Positions 24,236 through 36,322 of a stretch of DNA of 64,000 bases are shown here, piece after piece; position 1 is the stretch's first letter, and every line of letters begins with the position of its first letter. Origin of the DNA: Babylonia areolata (Eukaryota; Mollusca; Gastropoda; Neogastropoda; Buccinidae); contig NC_134894.1 of assembly GCF_041734735.1 (NCBI RefSeq), forward strand, positions 57,425,405 to 57,489,404, given 5' to 3'. Made by a program: the position numbers and the translations under genes. The notes beneath the pieces are model-generated. The model had not been told where the DNA came from. It saw nothing but the letters and a program-made list of their open reading frames with translations, and ran no database searches.

Positions 24236-25037
24236 AAAAACATCTTCACAGTCATACCAATAATAGGTTGTAAGTCTCCCGATTTAAGCCATATTTCCAG
24301 ATCATTAACGGTTTATCTCGTTGAGGCTTGATCCAGAATCCAAAAGCACCACATTCCAGAAAGTAGGCTAGGTTTGGTAAGAAGACGGCATGACACTGTT
24401 TTTTCTTGTTCACAATTAAAAGAATAAAAGAAAAGAAATACAAATTCTGGACAAAACACATACAGCGACACTAACTACACCATTGGCGTGTTTACTGCAT
24501 ATAAATATTCTGAAGTGGATACTGAAGTAACTGGAATAAACATGAAAGAAACACTGAGTCAATTGTTTCGTTCAGTTTCGGTCAGACTGTTGTCGACTGA
24601 TTTGTGCAGATACATGTTGTGGTGTTCCTGAGGCGGATGTCAATGCTGTCCCCTCTACCAATTTAAAAGAATTTCTTAAATAACTGAGATAAAAATTTTT
24701 TTTTAAGAGATTTAAATGGTGTTATTACCTCGAATACAATAATGTATTTATCTCACTTAAAAAAACAACAACAACAAAAAAACACACACACCCAAAAAAC
24801 CAAAGCTTTGAATATCGAATTTGGTTGAGTGACATCAGATGCACTGCAGCATTGTGGATAAAACTATTTGCTTCAGAAAAGAACATCCTTGGTTTGATAC
24901 TATCACTGATAGTATGCCTTTTTTTTTTTTTTTCTTTTTTTTTTGCTCTTTTTTCCGAAGCTTATTAAATACCCATTTTAACGATTCTTTTTTAATCTGT
25001 TTTTTTCTCATGATTCCTTTACTGCATAAAGCGCATG

Positions 25038-25073
25038 TCACAAGTGAGTCTTGAAAACTTGCCTCTCTTGTCA
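25038..25073 (+). mobile_element. Repeat family F, terminal fragment
   Basis: CACAAGTGAGTCTTG then GCCTCTCTTGT, the right end of family F. Confidence 0.55.
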
Positions 25074-26119
25074 TTTTTAATTTAATTGTCAAACTAAATA
25101 CTGATCAAACTGTTTGTTGGGAACATTACCATAACAGCATGTCAAATGTCTGTGTCTGTGTCAATACTGTGGCACACAAGAACCTGGTTTCGATCAGTTT
25201 GACATGATACAGTATATGACACCAAAATTTATGTTATGTGTGAAGCACTTCCAGTGAGTTTGTAACAAAATAATATTATATAATTATGTCCCACATCAGA
25301 CTTGGATCACACACAGACCCATGCAAGAAATGAATATTCACAACCACTGTCAACTTTTAAAGGCCTACAAATTGTGTTAAAAAAGGGAGAGTACTATGAG
25401 GAGGTGGTGTGAACACATACTTCACTCCAATCACTGTCATTGTGACCATACACAGTATGCTCAACAATCATAATAATTTTTATGCATTTGTACACATCAT
25501 TTTTTAACAAGTCACAACTAACTCAAAGTGTTGTGAAGCTTAACCCTGCTCAGCCTTCATATCTTCAGGCATGCAAATACCAGGTGGTTGCCAATGAACT
25601 GCCTCCAAAAGATAACTATTACACGGAACATGTGGCTTCAATTATTTAATGGGGAAAAGGCTTGGAGTTTTTGCCCTGCTTTTCTGATATTTGACCAGAA
25701 GATCCAATAAAAAAAACAACTATTCACATATGGTCTTCTTCAATACCCCAATGATTAGATTTTGTAAAGCTGTTATGGGTCTATGTTTAATGACTGACAA
25801 GAAAGTGCATCCCTGATGTACATTCACCATTTGCTTAATGCTGGGCACCTCACCATGATCACACAGGTCACAAATGTTCATGCATAAATGCAAAGGTAAC
25901 CAAATCTTGTAATACTTTAGAAGTACTGATATTCTGAATGAAAGGTATGGGTAAAACAAACTCAATGCAATGAACAACAGATCTATTCAAGTAAACGAAG
26001 AAGATACCAAAATCTTATCAGTCTCACTGAATATATCCTGCCCAAATCATAAAACCTTTAATAATCAAAGCTATAATACATGCAAAGTAAGTGTGTTGAA
26101 CACAGTCAATGTTGTTTAA

Positions 26120-26325
26120 CCTTCAGCACTCTGCATTTGTCCTGACTTCCAATCTTCTGCCACTGCATTGCTTTTCATGGGAGCAAACAACACCTACACC
26201 CACCCGTGTATTTCAAAATTCTATAACTTTTTCACATAATGTGTAGAGACTTGATTTTTGGAATGAAAATTAAAAAGTGAATGAGGAATATCTTTAAACA
26301 GTGCATTTTGTTTTCCCATGCATGT

Positions 26326-26357
<32 letters not shown>

Positions 26358-28412
26358 GAATTAACAATCAACGAAAATGTGTTCACTCACTGTCAGTTAT
26401 TGTTGATGGAGCTGTTGAGAGCAGTCAACCTTGAAGTGGACCAAGCTGTGGTACCTATGGAAGCACGGATATGGGCAGAGAGCTACCTGGCACTTCAGGC
26501 AGATGTACTGGGTCTGGTGACGCTTCTTCCTCCGGTCAGAACACACAACACAGTCTGGTTGGGAAGGCTTGCCAGTATGCAGCCGTTTGGGGTTGATGAG
26601 AAGCTGATGCTCTGAGTGAACCAGTCTGTCTAGGGTTTTCTGACCCCCAGCCAGTTCTGCTGGAAACACCAGTCATAACTCTCAAGCAGACAGTCGACTA
26701 TCATCAGGCGGAACTTTTCTGCGTTGACACGGCAACCTTTCTTTTCTTTCCAGATGATGAAAGCACTGCAAAGGCAGATCTCAAACTCAAAAGACTTTTT
26801 TTTTTTTTTTTTTTTAAACAAAAAATGTCTTCTACCAGTATGAGCATCTGATCAGAAGCACAGTAACTGAGTAAGCCATATGTATGTCTGCTCTGTCAAT
26901 ACCACCCATGTGCAGAGAGCAAGCCTGCACAACACAGGGTTTGTGCACAATGAGCATGTTGTTGGGATGGTGCTTGGACCCCACTTCTTTTTTCTGAACG
27001 TCTGCACAGAATGAGCAGTGGTCTTGAGATTTACTGGTCTTTTATCAAACCTGAGTATGTACGTGACTTTACTATTTTTGTGCGTGATGGGGGGCAAATA
27101 AGCACAAGCTCTTGCTGTCTTGATGTTTTCCAGTACTCCTTAATGATTCACAAAAATAAGTGTGGCACAAACTCCTGTCTGATTCTCTGCCAATTCATAT
27201 CAAAGAGGAGATTCTTTTTTCATTCGCAAATTACATGACCCTTGAAGTGACAACTTGGTGAGCAACTCTGACAGCACTGGGTGTTTGCATTGTTTCTCTT
27301 TCAAAACATAGTTTCCAGTTCCACAAACAGCGTGTCTTGGCATCTGCCAACACCCATGCTTTTCAGTCCCCATTTTGTTGGCTTTGCTGGCATGGACATC
27401 AGCAGGTCTGTCTCCCCTTAAAATGCATCGTACTTTCATCAACTGACAGTTCTTTTGGTAGTCTGAAGTACTTTTGCTGTAGTGGGACCAGTTTTTCAAA
27501 GAGGTCAGACTTTGTATGCCTTGTGATGTTCAGGTTGATTTTTTTGTTTTACAATTCCAAATTCAGAAATAAAAATAAAACCCTGGATACTGAAAAAATC
27601 TGTCTCTGGACATGAAACCCCTGAACCCTGGCATCTCAGTGAATTCGCCTGTTGACCAGTAAAGTTCATACGACAGTCTCTTGGAAAGATCTATCAGCAT
27701 CAACAGTAGAATGACAACAACTGAAAGACATATACTTCCCATTTAGTAAGGTGCGAGCATGCCAGCATTTTGCCCCCTCTTTTCTTTTATCTGCCCAGCA
27801 TACCAATTAATTTCAGTGACAATTAAAGTGATTACCTATCAGTAATGGAAAGCCTGAACAATGTCCATCTGAAATATGGAATATCCTGTGACTGTGAGCC
27901 TATAGCTTCTTCAAACTTCTTCACTTCACTTCTTCAAACTTATCCATCCAATACTGAAACAGTGTCAATGCCCAAATCGTCACTACTGGTATCATGATCG
28001 ATACGGTGTCCATCACCATCATCACCCACCCATTTTTTTTAATCTCTTCACCTTCACTGTCTGCCAAAGCAAAGCCTAAAAACTCAAAACCAATGAATAT
28101 TTCTTGTAAGAAATTAGACTGCTTCCTCGTCAAAACCGACAGCCATTTTGCTTAAGAAAAAATGTTGAAAATCACACTGATACTTTCAAAAATTCATTCT
28201 GTTGTTGCAACGATTAAGAATTGCAAGTAGTAGATGGAAGGACAAAGTCTGCCTAATTCTGAATTGAGCTGCGGGCCATCTGTTTATTTACCGAAGCAAC
28301 CGATCATCGGCAGAGTGCGAGATTTAAGCACCTTATGTAAGGCCCACTGTGCCTGTGGTGCCATTCATGATTACTGGCTTGGCGCACTGATGCGCTTGCA
28401 GAGTGATAAAGG
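26120..28412 (-). mobile_element. piggyBac-family DNA transposon 1, inactive
   Basis: Bounded by TTAA at 26116-26119 and 28413-28416. The terminal repeats CCTTCAGCACTCTGCA (26120-26135) and, inverted, CCTTTATCACTCTGCA (28397-28412) match at 14 of 16 positions. The 2.3 kb interior carries a decayed transposase on the minus strand. TTAA duplication is the hallmark of piggyBac insertion. Confidence 0.85.
26397..28133 (-). pseudogene. piggyBac transposase remnant (element 1)
   Basis: Pieces lie in order on the minus strand but in different frames. An acidic N-terminal part is at 27921-28133. Next comes LYWSTGEFTEMPGFRGFMSR near 27600-27660. Then LRGDRPADVHASKANKMGTE near 27380-27440 and FDKRPVNLKTTAHS near 27000-27050. 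MGGIDRADIHMAYSV follows near 26870-26920, where the last catalytic Asp belongs. At the end is a CRD with CVVCSDRRKK, ICLKCQVALCPYPCFHRYH. At least three frame changes and stops separate them, so no functional transposase is encoded. The CRD segment (26397-26659) is still open and is preceded by a TTTCCAG acceptor-like site in phase 1. Confidence 0.85.
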
Positions 28413-28499
28413 TTAACTCACTTGATACTGGGCTTTTTGTAATCATATGTTCCTCTGGATACTGGGCATTTGTTTAGGGCTTTTTTTTATCACAAAAAA

Positions 28500-30700
28500 A
28501 TAATGACAAAACACAAAGACTTGAAATTTTGAAACATGTTTATTGATAATTATGGAATAAGCATGGTTCTAAGTTTCATAGCCCTTACTTTCATGGTTCA
28601 TTTTTTGTAGCTGGAGTGATAAAACTTAGTTGTTTTTTTACAACAACAAAATTGAGGGTGTTTGCAAATGCACAGATCTAAGCAACATTTTCAGATTGTT
28701 GAAAAATGGGTTATTTTCCACATAAATCACATTGAGAAACCCTGTAGAATGTAAAAATTGGCTATTTGAGAGTGTCTGCACTATACAAATGAGCTAATAT
28801 TAGTAACATGCAATTGGTAAAATTATAAGTTTTCATGCGGCATTCTTCAGCATACTAGGCCTTAGTATAGTGTTGAGAAAAAAAAAAAAGAAAAAAAAAG
28901 AAAAAGAAAAGAAAAGACACACAGTCTTGAAATTTGGAGACAAAGTTACTAATAAAGCAAATAAGAAGAGCACAAGCTTTCAAAGCTCTTACTTTATGGT
29001 TCACTTTTTGTAGCAAGAGATAAACAGGATTACCTTTTTAACAATAATAAAATTGAGGGTGGTTGCACATGATAGTGGTGAAATTCACAACATTGTTGAA
29101 AGAAGGGTTATTTTCCACATTAATTGCACTGACAAACTATGTAGAGTGTAAAACAATGGCTATTTGAGAGTTTCAGCACCATACAAATGAGCAAAAATAA
29201 ATAACATGCAAGAGGCTAATTGGTAATTTGTCATGTTGCATTCTTTAGTACACCAAGCTTCGGTATGGTTTGAAAACAATTAATAAAAAAAATAAATAAA
29301 AGACACATAGTTTTGAAAGTAGGGGACATTATTACAGATAAAGTGAATAAGAAGAGCACAAGCTTTCAAAGCTCTTACTGTTATGGTTCACTTTTTGTAG
29401 CCAGAGGTAAATAGGATTACCTTTTTTATAATAATAAAATTTAGGGTGGTTGCACATCATAGTGGTGAAATTCACAGCATTTTTGAAAGAAGGGTTATTT
29501 TCCACATGAATTGCATTAAGTGATTAACAAACTATGTAGAGTGTAAAAAAATGGCTGTTTGAGAGTTTCTGCACCATACAAATGAGCAAAAATAAATAAA
29601 TATTGAGAGGGCCAGAAATAGAGGGCCCAGTGTGTCCGCGAATCAATTGCGATCGCGCCTTAATTTTAGCCCGATCTCCCAATCGAACCATATGTGACCT
29701 GGTTGAAGACAAAATTTGACAAAAAACAAGAATGTCAGAGAATCGACAGACAGACAGAAAATACGAAAAACTTAGCCGTATGGAGAGCACAGGAACAGGA
29801 GTCATAATGGTTGCCGGAAAAAGAGGGCGCTAGCCAGTGGGACAAAGGAGAGGTTACCTACTTCCGGGAGGTTATCGGCCGTAGTTTCGTTTTCTCCGCA
29901 TAGGCGGATAGTAGTTTGCACAGGACAGGAATGTCAGACCCCTGCCGGAGTCTGCACTAGTTGGGTCATGGTTAAGTATGTGTAATTAAATAAATAACAT
30001 GCAAGGGGCTAATTGGTAATTTGTCATGTTGCATTCTTTAGTAGACTAGTTGTCAGTATGGTTGGAAAACGATTCATAAAAAAAAAATTAAATAAAAGAC
30101 ACAGTTTTGAGATTAGAGAAATCATTACTGATAAAGTGAATAAGAAGAGCACAACTTTCAAAGCTCTTACTATTATGGTTCACTTTTTGCAGCCAGAGAT
30201 AAATAGGATTACCCTTTTTACGATAACAAAATTGAGGGTAACTGCACATCATAGTGGCGAAATTCACAGCATTGTTGAAAGAAGGGCTATTTTCCACATA
30301 AACTGCATTGTAAAACCCTGCAGAGTATAAAAATTGGCTTTCTGAGAGTTTCTGCACCATACAAATCAACTAAAATAAATAACATAAAGTAGCTAACTGG
30401 TAATCTGTCATGTGGCATTCTCCAGTAGAGTAGGTATTAATAAAAAATAATTATCACACAGTCTTGAAATTTGGAGACATGACTACTGATATAGTTAATA
30501 AGCACAGTAAGCGGCTCTTCACTCTATGGTACTCTATAGCTGAATGGAGATGGGTATACTTTACAATCTTTTTTGTCTAGGTAATCCACACTGTTCTTGA
30601 TTAAAAAAACAAGCGGTTTTTCACACACATCACACTGATAACAATTTGAAAGTTTCTGCACTGTAAGAATACACTAACACTAATCATAGGGCCGAAAAAA
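28500..30700. repeat. Five-copy tandem array inside piggyBac element 2
   Basis: Units begin near 28500, 28912, 29310, 30096 and 30447. The period is about 350-410 bases once the SINE in unit 3 is removed. Shared landmarks are CACAGTCTTGAAATTTGGAG, GGTTCACTTTTTGTAGC, AATTGAGGGTGGTTGCACA and GGTTATTTTCCACAT. The array fills the space between the transposase 3' end and the left terminal repeat. The last unit is partial. Confidence 0.8.
29601..29987 (+). mobile_element. SINE with conserved 3' domain, copy 1
   Basis: Ends GCACTAGTTGGGTCATGGTT then AAGTATGTGTAATT. Flanked by AAATAAATA direct repeats, as expected for a target-site duplication. The last 170 bases (from GAGGGCGCTAGCCAG) are about 95% identical to 34287-34454. 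The left part contains a GGGCCCAGTGTG start and may be a diverged head. Inserted within unit 3 of the piggyBac tandem array. Confidence 0.7.
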
Positions 30701-30779
30701 CTCACTATTTGATATCCAAAACAGCCGCAGTCTACACATAGAAAAAAAGAAAAGAAAAAAAAAAGCACATCACTCTCTT

Positions 30780-33029
30780 CTAATAATTTGCATAATCCTC
30801 AATGGTGTGATAAACTTGAAAACAAGTAATGTCTCTGCCCTGGCACAGCTTATCACACAAAGTGACACGACATTTAACACACCAGTTTGGGCTTTCCCGA
30901 AATTTCACTTTCGGATAGTGTTTGCGCCGTGCAGTACAAACATGACATTTCCTAAAGTTCTTCTTTCCATTGGGTCGCAGAGGAAGAACGGTGGAAAAAT
31001 GTCCACACTGAAAGCGAGTATGTGGTGCGGGCACACGTCCTGGAGGACGGGACTTGGCAGCAGGCTGGTCAATGGGCTGGGCAGTGGGCTGGGTGATGGG
31101 CTGGGTAGTGGCCTGGGCAGCAGGTTGGTCAATGGGCTGGGCAGCGGGCTGGGTGATGGGCTGGGCAGCGACTTGGTCAGCAGCAACACCAGCTTGAAAC
31201 AGCACATTCGAGTTCATTGCCAATAATGATAATGAATTTTTCAGGGACATCCTAGATCCTCCTTGACTCCTCTGGTATTTATCATGGAGGGTGGATGCCT
31301 GAATGAGAGACAGAATGAAGAGGTGAAAAAATAATTTTTTTCCACCAATTCATCGTCTTTCGGTTGAGCAGCATGTAGGCCATGAGCTGGTCACTGCGAT
31401 CAACTCCAGCCATGCTGACAATGTAGTCTTGGACAGCTTTAGGCTTCAGTTTCCTGCCTGTCCGTGTGGTGACCTCCATCTCAGCTGGTTTTATCTTGGT
31501 AGTGATGAGGTGCACTGCCTTCTTGTCCATCCACTGCAGGACACCTATTGAACCTAAATCACATATACACACAGAATTAGGGAAACAGTTGCGGTGGAAA
31601 AGAAAACACACACACACCACTACCACCACAACAACCACTAACTAATGCAGACTTACACACACACACTCACACAAAGACCACACACACTCAACAATGCCTG
31701 TGTACCTTTACACACACCAGAGATGTGTATACAATATTAGTATACATGTGATGTAGATGAAGTACAAATGAACATATCATATTCATAATATCAGTAGTAA
31801 TTAAACAATATGTGGGAAAAAAATATCCTGGAGGGTGTATGATCTATGAATCATTGCTTGAAAATATTATCATAGGGAAACAAACTCATGATAAATAAAA
31901 TGACTACATACCTTGGCATAAAGTATACACATGGCCGTGTGGCAGGGCTGCAGAAACCAGCTGTTAGGGCACACCCTTCCTGTTCAGCCACACAGTCCCA
32001 ACACAGTCGGTGTCTTGCACTACCAGCTTCTCTGTGAGCTCAAGGCAGTAGTAGTAGTAGTCTATGTACATAGTCCGGCCTTTTTTCAAGAGGGGCTCTG
32101 TGATCCTCATTACCACATCAACAGGTTTGTTGCTGATGTTGGGGACATTTCCAAATATTGCAGTCATACATGTATGCTGCTGATGACTCACACAGCTCGT
32201 ACAACTTGATCCCCCACTTCACGGGCTTGTCCTTCATGTACGCCCTGAAGCCCAGCTTTCCCCACCAGGGGCACACTGCTTCATGATCAAGGCAGAAGTT
32301 TTCCTCTGGGATGTAAAGGGCCTTGAATCTGTCTAGCAGATGGGTGCTGGATTTTGTGGAGAGGATTGTGGTTTTCTTCTCCCCAGGGAATATAATCTTC
32401 ATTGTTCGACACATGAAGCATGACCAGAAGTAAATTAAATCTATCCTGGGACATGATGTTGGCAGCAAAAGGTGACACCAGGATATGGTTGGTTGACCAA
32501 TAGTCAGCAACTTGTGGTTTGTGGGCGAGACCCATGTGTATCGGAATCACCCAAAACCCTGTCTTCTCATTGACAGTTGTGTTTTTCCAATCCCAAAATA
32601 GACTGTGGGGTGGCTGAACATCTTTTTGTTGAAGAGACTGAGTGGCACACCTGTTTGTTTCTTCAATGATATGCGCCATGATCGCGTCATCAAAAATCGT
32701 GTCATAAAAATCTATGGGGGCGTGGCCAGTCATCCCTTGCAACTGCAGTCCATGTATGGCAGAATAGCATGAAAAAATCTAAAATCTTCATGCCACTCTT
32801 TGCTCATAAACTGAAGGAAACTGTCTGTGCTCTGGTCAGCCAGTAGGCCGTGTGCACCGGCCTCTCTTTCACTGTCACAGTCCGCCTCACTTGCCACGCC
32901 TCTATGCTCTTCCACAGGTTCGATATCTGATGAACATTCATGTTCGCTCTCCTCAGATGGAACAAAATCACTCTCCTCACCTTCTTCACCATACTCTACA
33001 TCTGATCCTTCTGTTTGGACCAGTTCCAC
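30780..33029 (-). pseudogene. piggyBac transposase remnant (element 2)
   Basis: Starts with an acidic N-terminus (GEEGEESDFVPSEESEHE). Then come MKDKPVKWGIKLYELCESS (32190-32260), RTMYIDYYYYCLELTEKLVV (32010-32075) and VQDYIVSMAGVDRSDQLMAY (about 31370-31440): the three catalytic-Asp regions of piggyBac transposases. The C-terminal part has a Pro/Ala/Gln repeat (QPAAQPIDQP) and a CRD with CHVCTARRKH and WCVKCRVTLC. At least four frame changes break the gene. Better preserved than element 1, so probably younger, which agrees with its insertion at element 1's edge. Confidence 0.87.
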
Positions 33030-34286
33030 AGCTTCTCACAGGGTGTAAAAACGTCTTCCTTGTCTCTCTGTGAACCACTCGTACTGGGTTCCGATGCCAT
33101 TGTTGTTTGTCTGAACACAAATGCCTGGGTGATGATAAAAATAGCTCAGCAGTACAGCAACAAGTGACTCGCCAGCCACTCCAGTGGTCAAAGGTTGGCC
33201 TATGCTAACTAGGCTGTAACATGGATCACTGTGTCTGTAACACTGGGTCACGATGTCACTTGTAGAAATTTTTGAAGGTCGGAATGGCTATAACCGTTGT
33301 CAGCATACAACCGGATGGAAATGGACAATGGCTATAGCAGTAGTTAGTATCGAGTGAGTTAAGACTCATAACATAAAACTCAACACCGACACCGAAAAAC
33401 ACATGAAAATTTTATTTTACTCATCCACACACTTGTAGATATCAATAAAAACGAAATCTGAAGAAATTTGAAAATTTCACCAACACCTGCTGACCAGCCA
33501 TTGAGCTCATAATGGTGCCTGTGATTTATGTCCAAAAACGGAAGTGTGACATTGCTTTTTTAATTCGTTAAACACTAATACAAACATGAAATTAAACCAA
33601 ATGAAAAGGTCACAAACGCATGTGCCACAGTACCCTCTTACCAAGGAAATGCCAAATTTCTGGGACAATAAGTCAATGTTCATTGAGAGACGATGGTAAC
33701 ACCCCTTGTAAAAGGGCATGTGTGTGTGGAAGAGGAGTTCACACAAAGATTGTGAGGCAATGGTGTTATGGAACAATATATTTTATATGTAACATTAAAA
33801 TTAATGCAATTATGTTGCCACTCTGGGAGTCATGTTAAATGTTAGTCTGACTGAAAATTACCGGACTTTCTACAACACCATCATTTTCCTCTCTCATAAT
33901 GTCAACCAGGCCTGGTGTATTATTCATGCATATGTAAATGCATACATGTGTGTAAATGTTTGTAAAGATACACACATGCACATGAACACATACAGAGAAA
34001 AAGAAATCATAAACTGATAAAGAACCAGAGTCTTAACATGTACACTTTAAAAAATGAAAGCAGGCAATAAACCTGAAGCTATTTTCCCGGCCTATTCCAG
34101 AAAATAAAACGTACCATTCAAATTTTGTATAGCAATTTTCTTTTTTTTTTTCTTCTTTTTTTTTATCTCTTACATATGTAAAATATATGTCTTTTTGCAC
34201 TTCACCCAGAATCACCTGCCGGTTTGAACAAGTTTCAGTGTCAACCACCCACCCCCCACCATTCCTACCTCACCCTGATACTGTGT

Positions 34287-34454
34287 AGAGGGCGCTAGCC
34301 AGCAGGACAAAGGAGAGGTTACCTACTTCGGGAGGTTATCGGCAGTAGTTTCGTTTTCTCTGCATAGGCGGATAGTAGTTTGCACAGGACAGGAATGTCA
34401 GACCCCTGCCGGAGTCTGCACTAGTTGGGTCACGGTTAAGTATGTGTAATTAAA
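34287..34454 (+). mobile_element. SINE conserved 3' domain, copy 2 (5' truncated)
   Basis: Starts GAGGGCGCTAGCCAGCAGG and ends AAGTATGTGTAATT. Nearly the same as the 3' half of the copy at 29601-29987, without its head. It lies just downstream of the constant exon 2 donor, antisense to the locus. Confidence 0.7.
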
Positions 34455-34605
34455 ATTGTGTTTTGGTATTTCTGAAGCCCACTTTTTCTTGCAATTCTGT
34501 CATTGCATTTCTCTTCCTCCTTCAGATCCTTTCTCTCACATGCGTAACAACATATGCATGAGTGCGGATCCATACGGATGTCTAACAACAGGTAAGGAAT
34601 CCTAC

Positions 34606-34824
34606 CTGCACTTGCTGAGGGCACTGGTGCTGTGCTGGTTGATGGCCCTGGCAGAGGAACCACGGAGACACTTGTGTCAGGACTGGAATGCAGCATGACC
34701 GGGAAAGGTGCTTGCTGCATCTGCTGACGCCCTTTACCACCAGTCATGAACGATGCCAAGTTCTTTTGACCAACATGGTCCAGTGATTCCATGACTACAC
34801 TGCTGAAGTCTGGAGTGGATATGT
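34606..34824 (-). CDS. Constant coding exon 2: Pro/Ser-rich linker
   Basis: The acceptor CTTTTCTTTTCAG precedes base 34824. The donor GTGCAG|GTAGGA follows base 34606. The exon is 219 bases, exactly 73 codons, entered and left in phase 1, so it could be skipped without a frame change. The peptide starts DISTPDFSSVVMESLDHVG and ends in a run rich in Ser, Thr, Pro and Ala (PLPGPSTSTAPVPSASA). No folded domain is visible. It probably acts as a flexible spacer between the conserved N-terminal block and whichever DNA-binding end is joined. The frame closes soon after the donor if the intron is retained. Confidence 0.7.
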
Positions 34825-36322
34825 CTGAAAAGAAAAGAACATGTTCAAAATATTGGATTTTTTTTGGTTCACTCTCTCTCTCTCTCTTTTTTGTGCTTCA
34901 CAATCTTTCACATCATCTCACAGGCCTTACCACTCCTTCAGTCCCAGCAGTTCACAATTCATCTTTCCATGGATGTCATGTGATCATGTGACCACCTACC
35001 AGAAATGATTCTGCACTGCTGATGAGTCACTTAAGTCGGTGGTGTTCATTAGTGCCTGTTCTGATTGAACATAATGAGGGCATTTCCTATTGAGTCCAAC
35101 TATTAATTTCCTACCAATGACACTGATAAAAATCACTTCAATATCAAACTAAAATGAGTAAGTGCTTTCCTGAATGTAGACCATCATCATGTCTCATCAA
35201 TAATACTTAATACTAGTCCCAAGAAATATGTTGACACTGGAGACTTAAATTCAAACTTCAGTTCAGACAAGGAAGCAGAAAATCAAAACTGGGGTCACCA
35301 TGTGAGCAGGGCATGAAACATCACAGAATTTCGGACAGTTTTTGTGTCTTCTAATGGTGGAGAATGACAATGGTTAGTTTGTAAGTGCTATGACAAACCA
35401 TTCAAGTGACTGGGCCACCAACAATAACAGTTCCCATTGAGGTATTAATTGTCCATGTTCTTTCTTTCTGAGGTGTTTTGGTTCTGCTAAGGGAATCCGA
35501 GATGTATTTATGAAGAAGGAGAGACAAGACTATGGAACCAATCTTTCTTTAGATATGATAGTACATAATATCTATGATAGTAGATATCATCATACATAAA
35601 TATTTCATACACACACACACACACACATATATATAGGCATGCACTTTAGGCCTGACTAAGCGTGTTAGGCTATGCTGTTGGTCAGGAATCTACCTAATGT
35701 AATGAACATGGATTTGTCCAAAAGCAGACACACTTCCTTGAAAAACCAGAACTCAGTTTAAAACTGTTAGTCTTTCCTTCATACTCAGTCAGTCACAAGA
35801 ACAATAAGGCAAGTGATCCACTAGAATATTGTTCAGAAACAGCTTTTTTCTTCTCACTAAACAACTGGTGACAGTAAACATCTGTCCGATTGATTTGTTT
35901 GTCTAGAAAATTGTAGAAACTCTGAACAATAATGCTCCTACATGGCTTTTTCGAAACCCAAAGATCCTGTATGGTGGTGTTGTTTTTAATAAATAGTTGT
36001 ATAATTTTCTTTTCACACACACCAAAAAAATCCTTTTAAGTTCTATTTTCTCCAAAACATTCTTTAAGTTAAAGGCTTTTGAATATTTTTCTATTCATCT
36101 AAAACTTGTGAAAAGACTGGCTTCAAACAAGAAAACATGGAGTTTAAATCAATAATGAATTATCTGATTTACTTTTATATCATAACCATTACTATTTAGC
36201 AGTACTACTGATGTAATCATATCACAACTTCTGAGCAAGCATGTGACACATTTATTAATACTGCCAATGAGTAAAAACTATATTATTAAAATGCCCTGCT
36301 AATCCAAGATGTTATGCATTAC

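Larger units (their letters stand above)
22323..26115. other. Intronic stretch
   Basis: Holds the GT/GC tract and family F fragments listed separately; otherwise AT-rich and noncoding by eye. Confidence 0.3.
28417..33358 (-). mobile_element. piggyBac-family DNA transposon 2, inactive, abutting element 1
   Basis: Left end: CTCACTTGATACTGGGC after the TTAA at 28413-28416. Right end: the inverted, near-identical AGTATCGAGTGAG before the TTAA at 33359-33362. About 4.9 kb, with a decayed transposase in the right half and a tandem array in the left half. A SINE is inserted at 29601-29987. Element 1 ends at the same TTAA that begins this one. Confidence 0.8.
33363..36322. other. Introns around constant coding exon 2
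   Basis: Besides exon 34606-34824 and the SINE tail at 34287 nothing is recognised; a CA/TA run lies near 35610-35633. Confidence 0.35.

Noticed and set aside
25544-25977. Another piggyBac copy starting at TTAACCCTGCTCAGCC
   Set aside because: Only one TTAA end is visible; no partner end and no transposase motif could be found, and the frame at 25720-25977 shows no recognisable domain.
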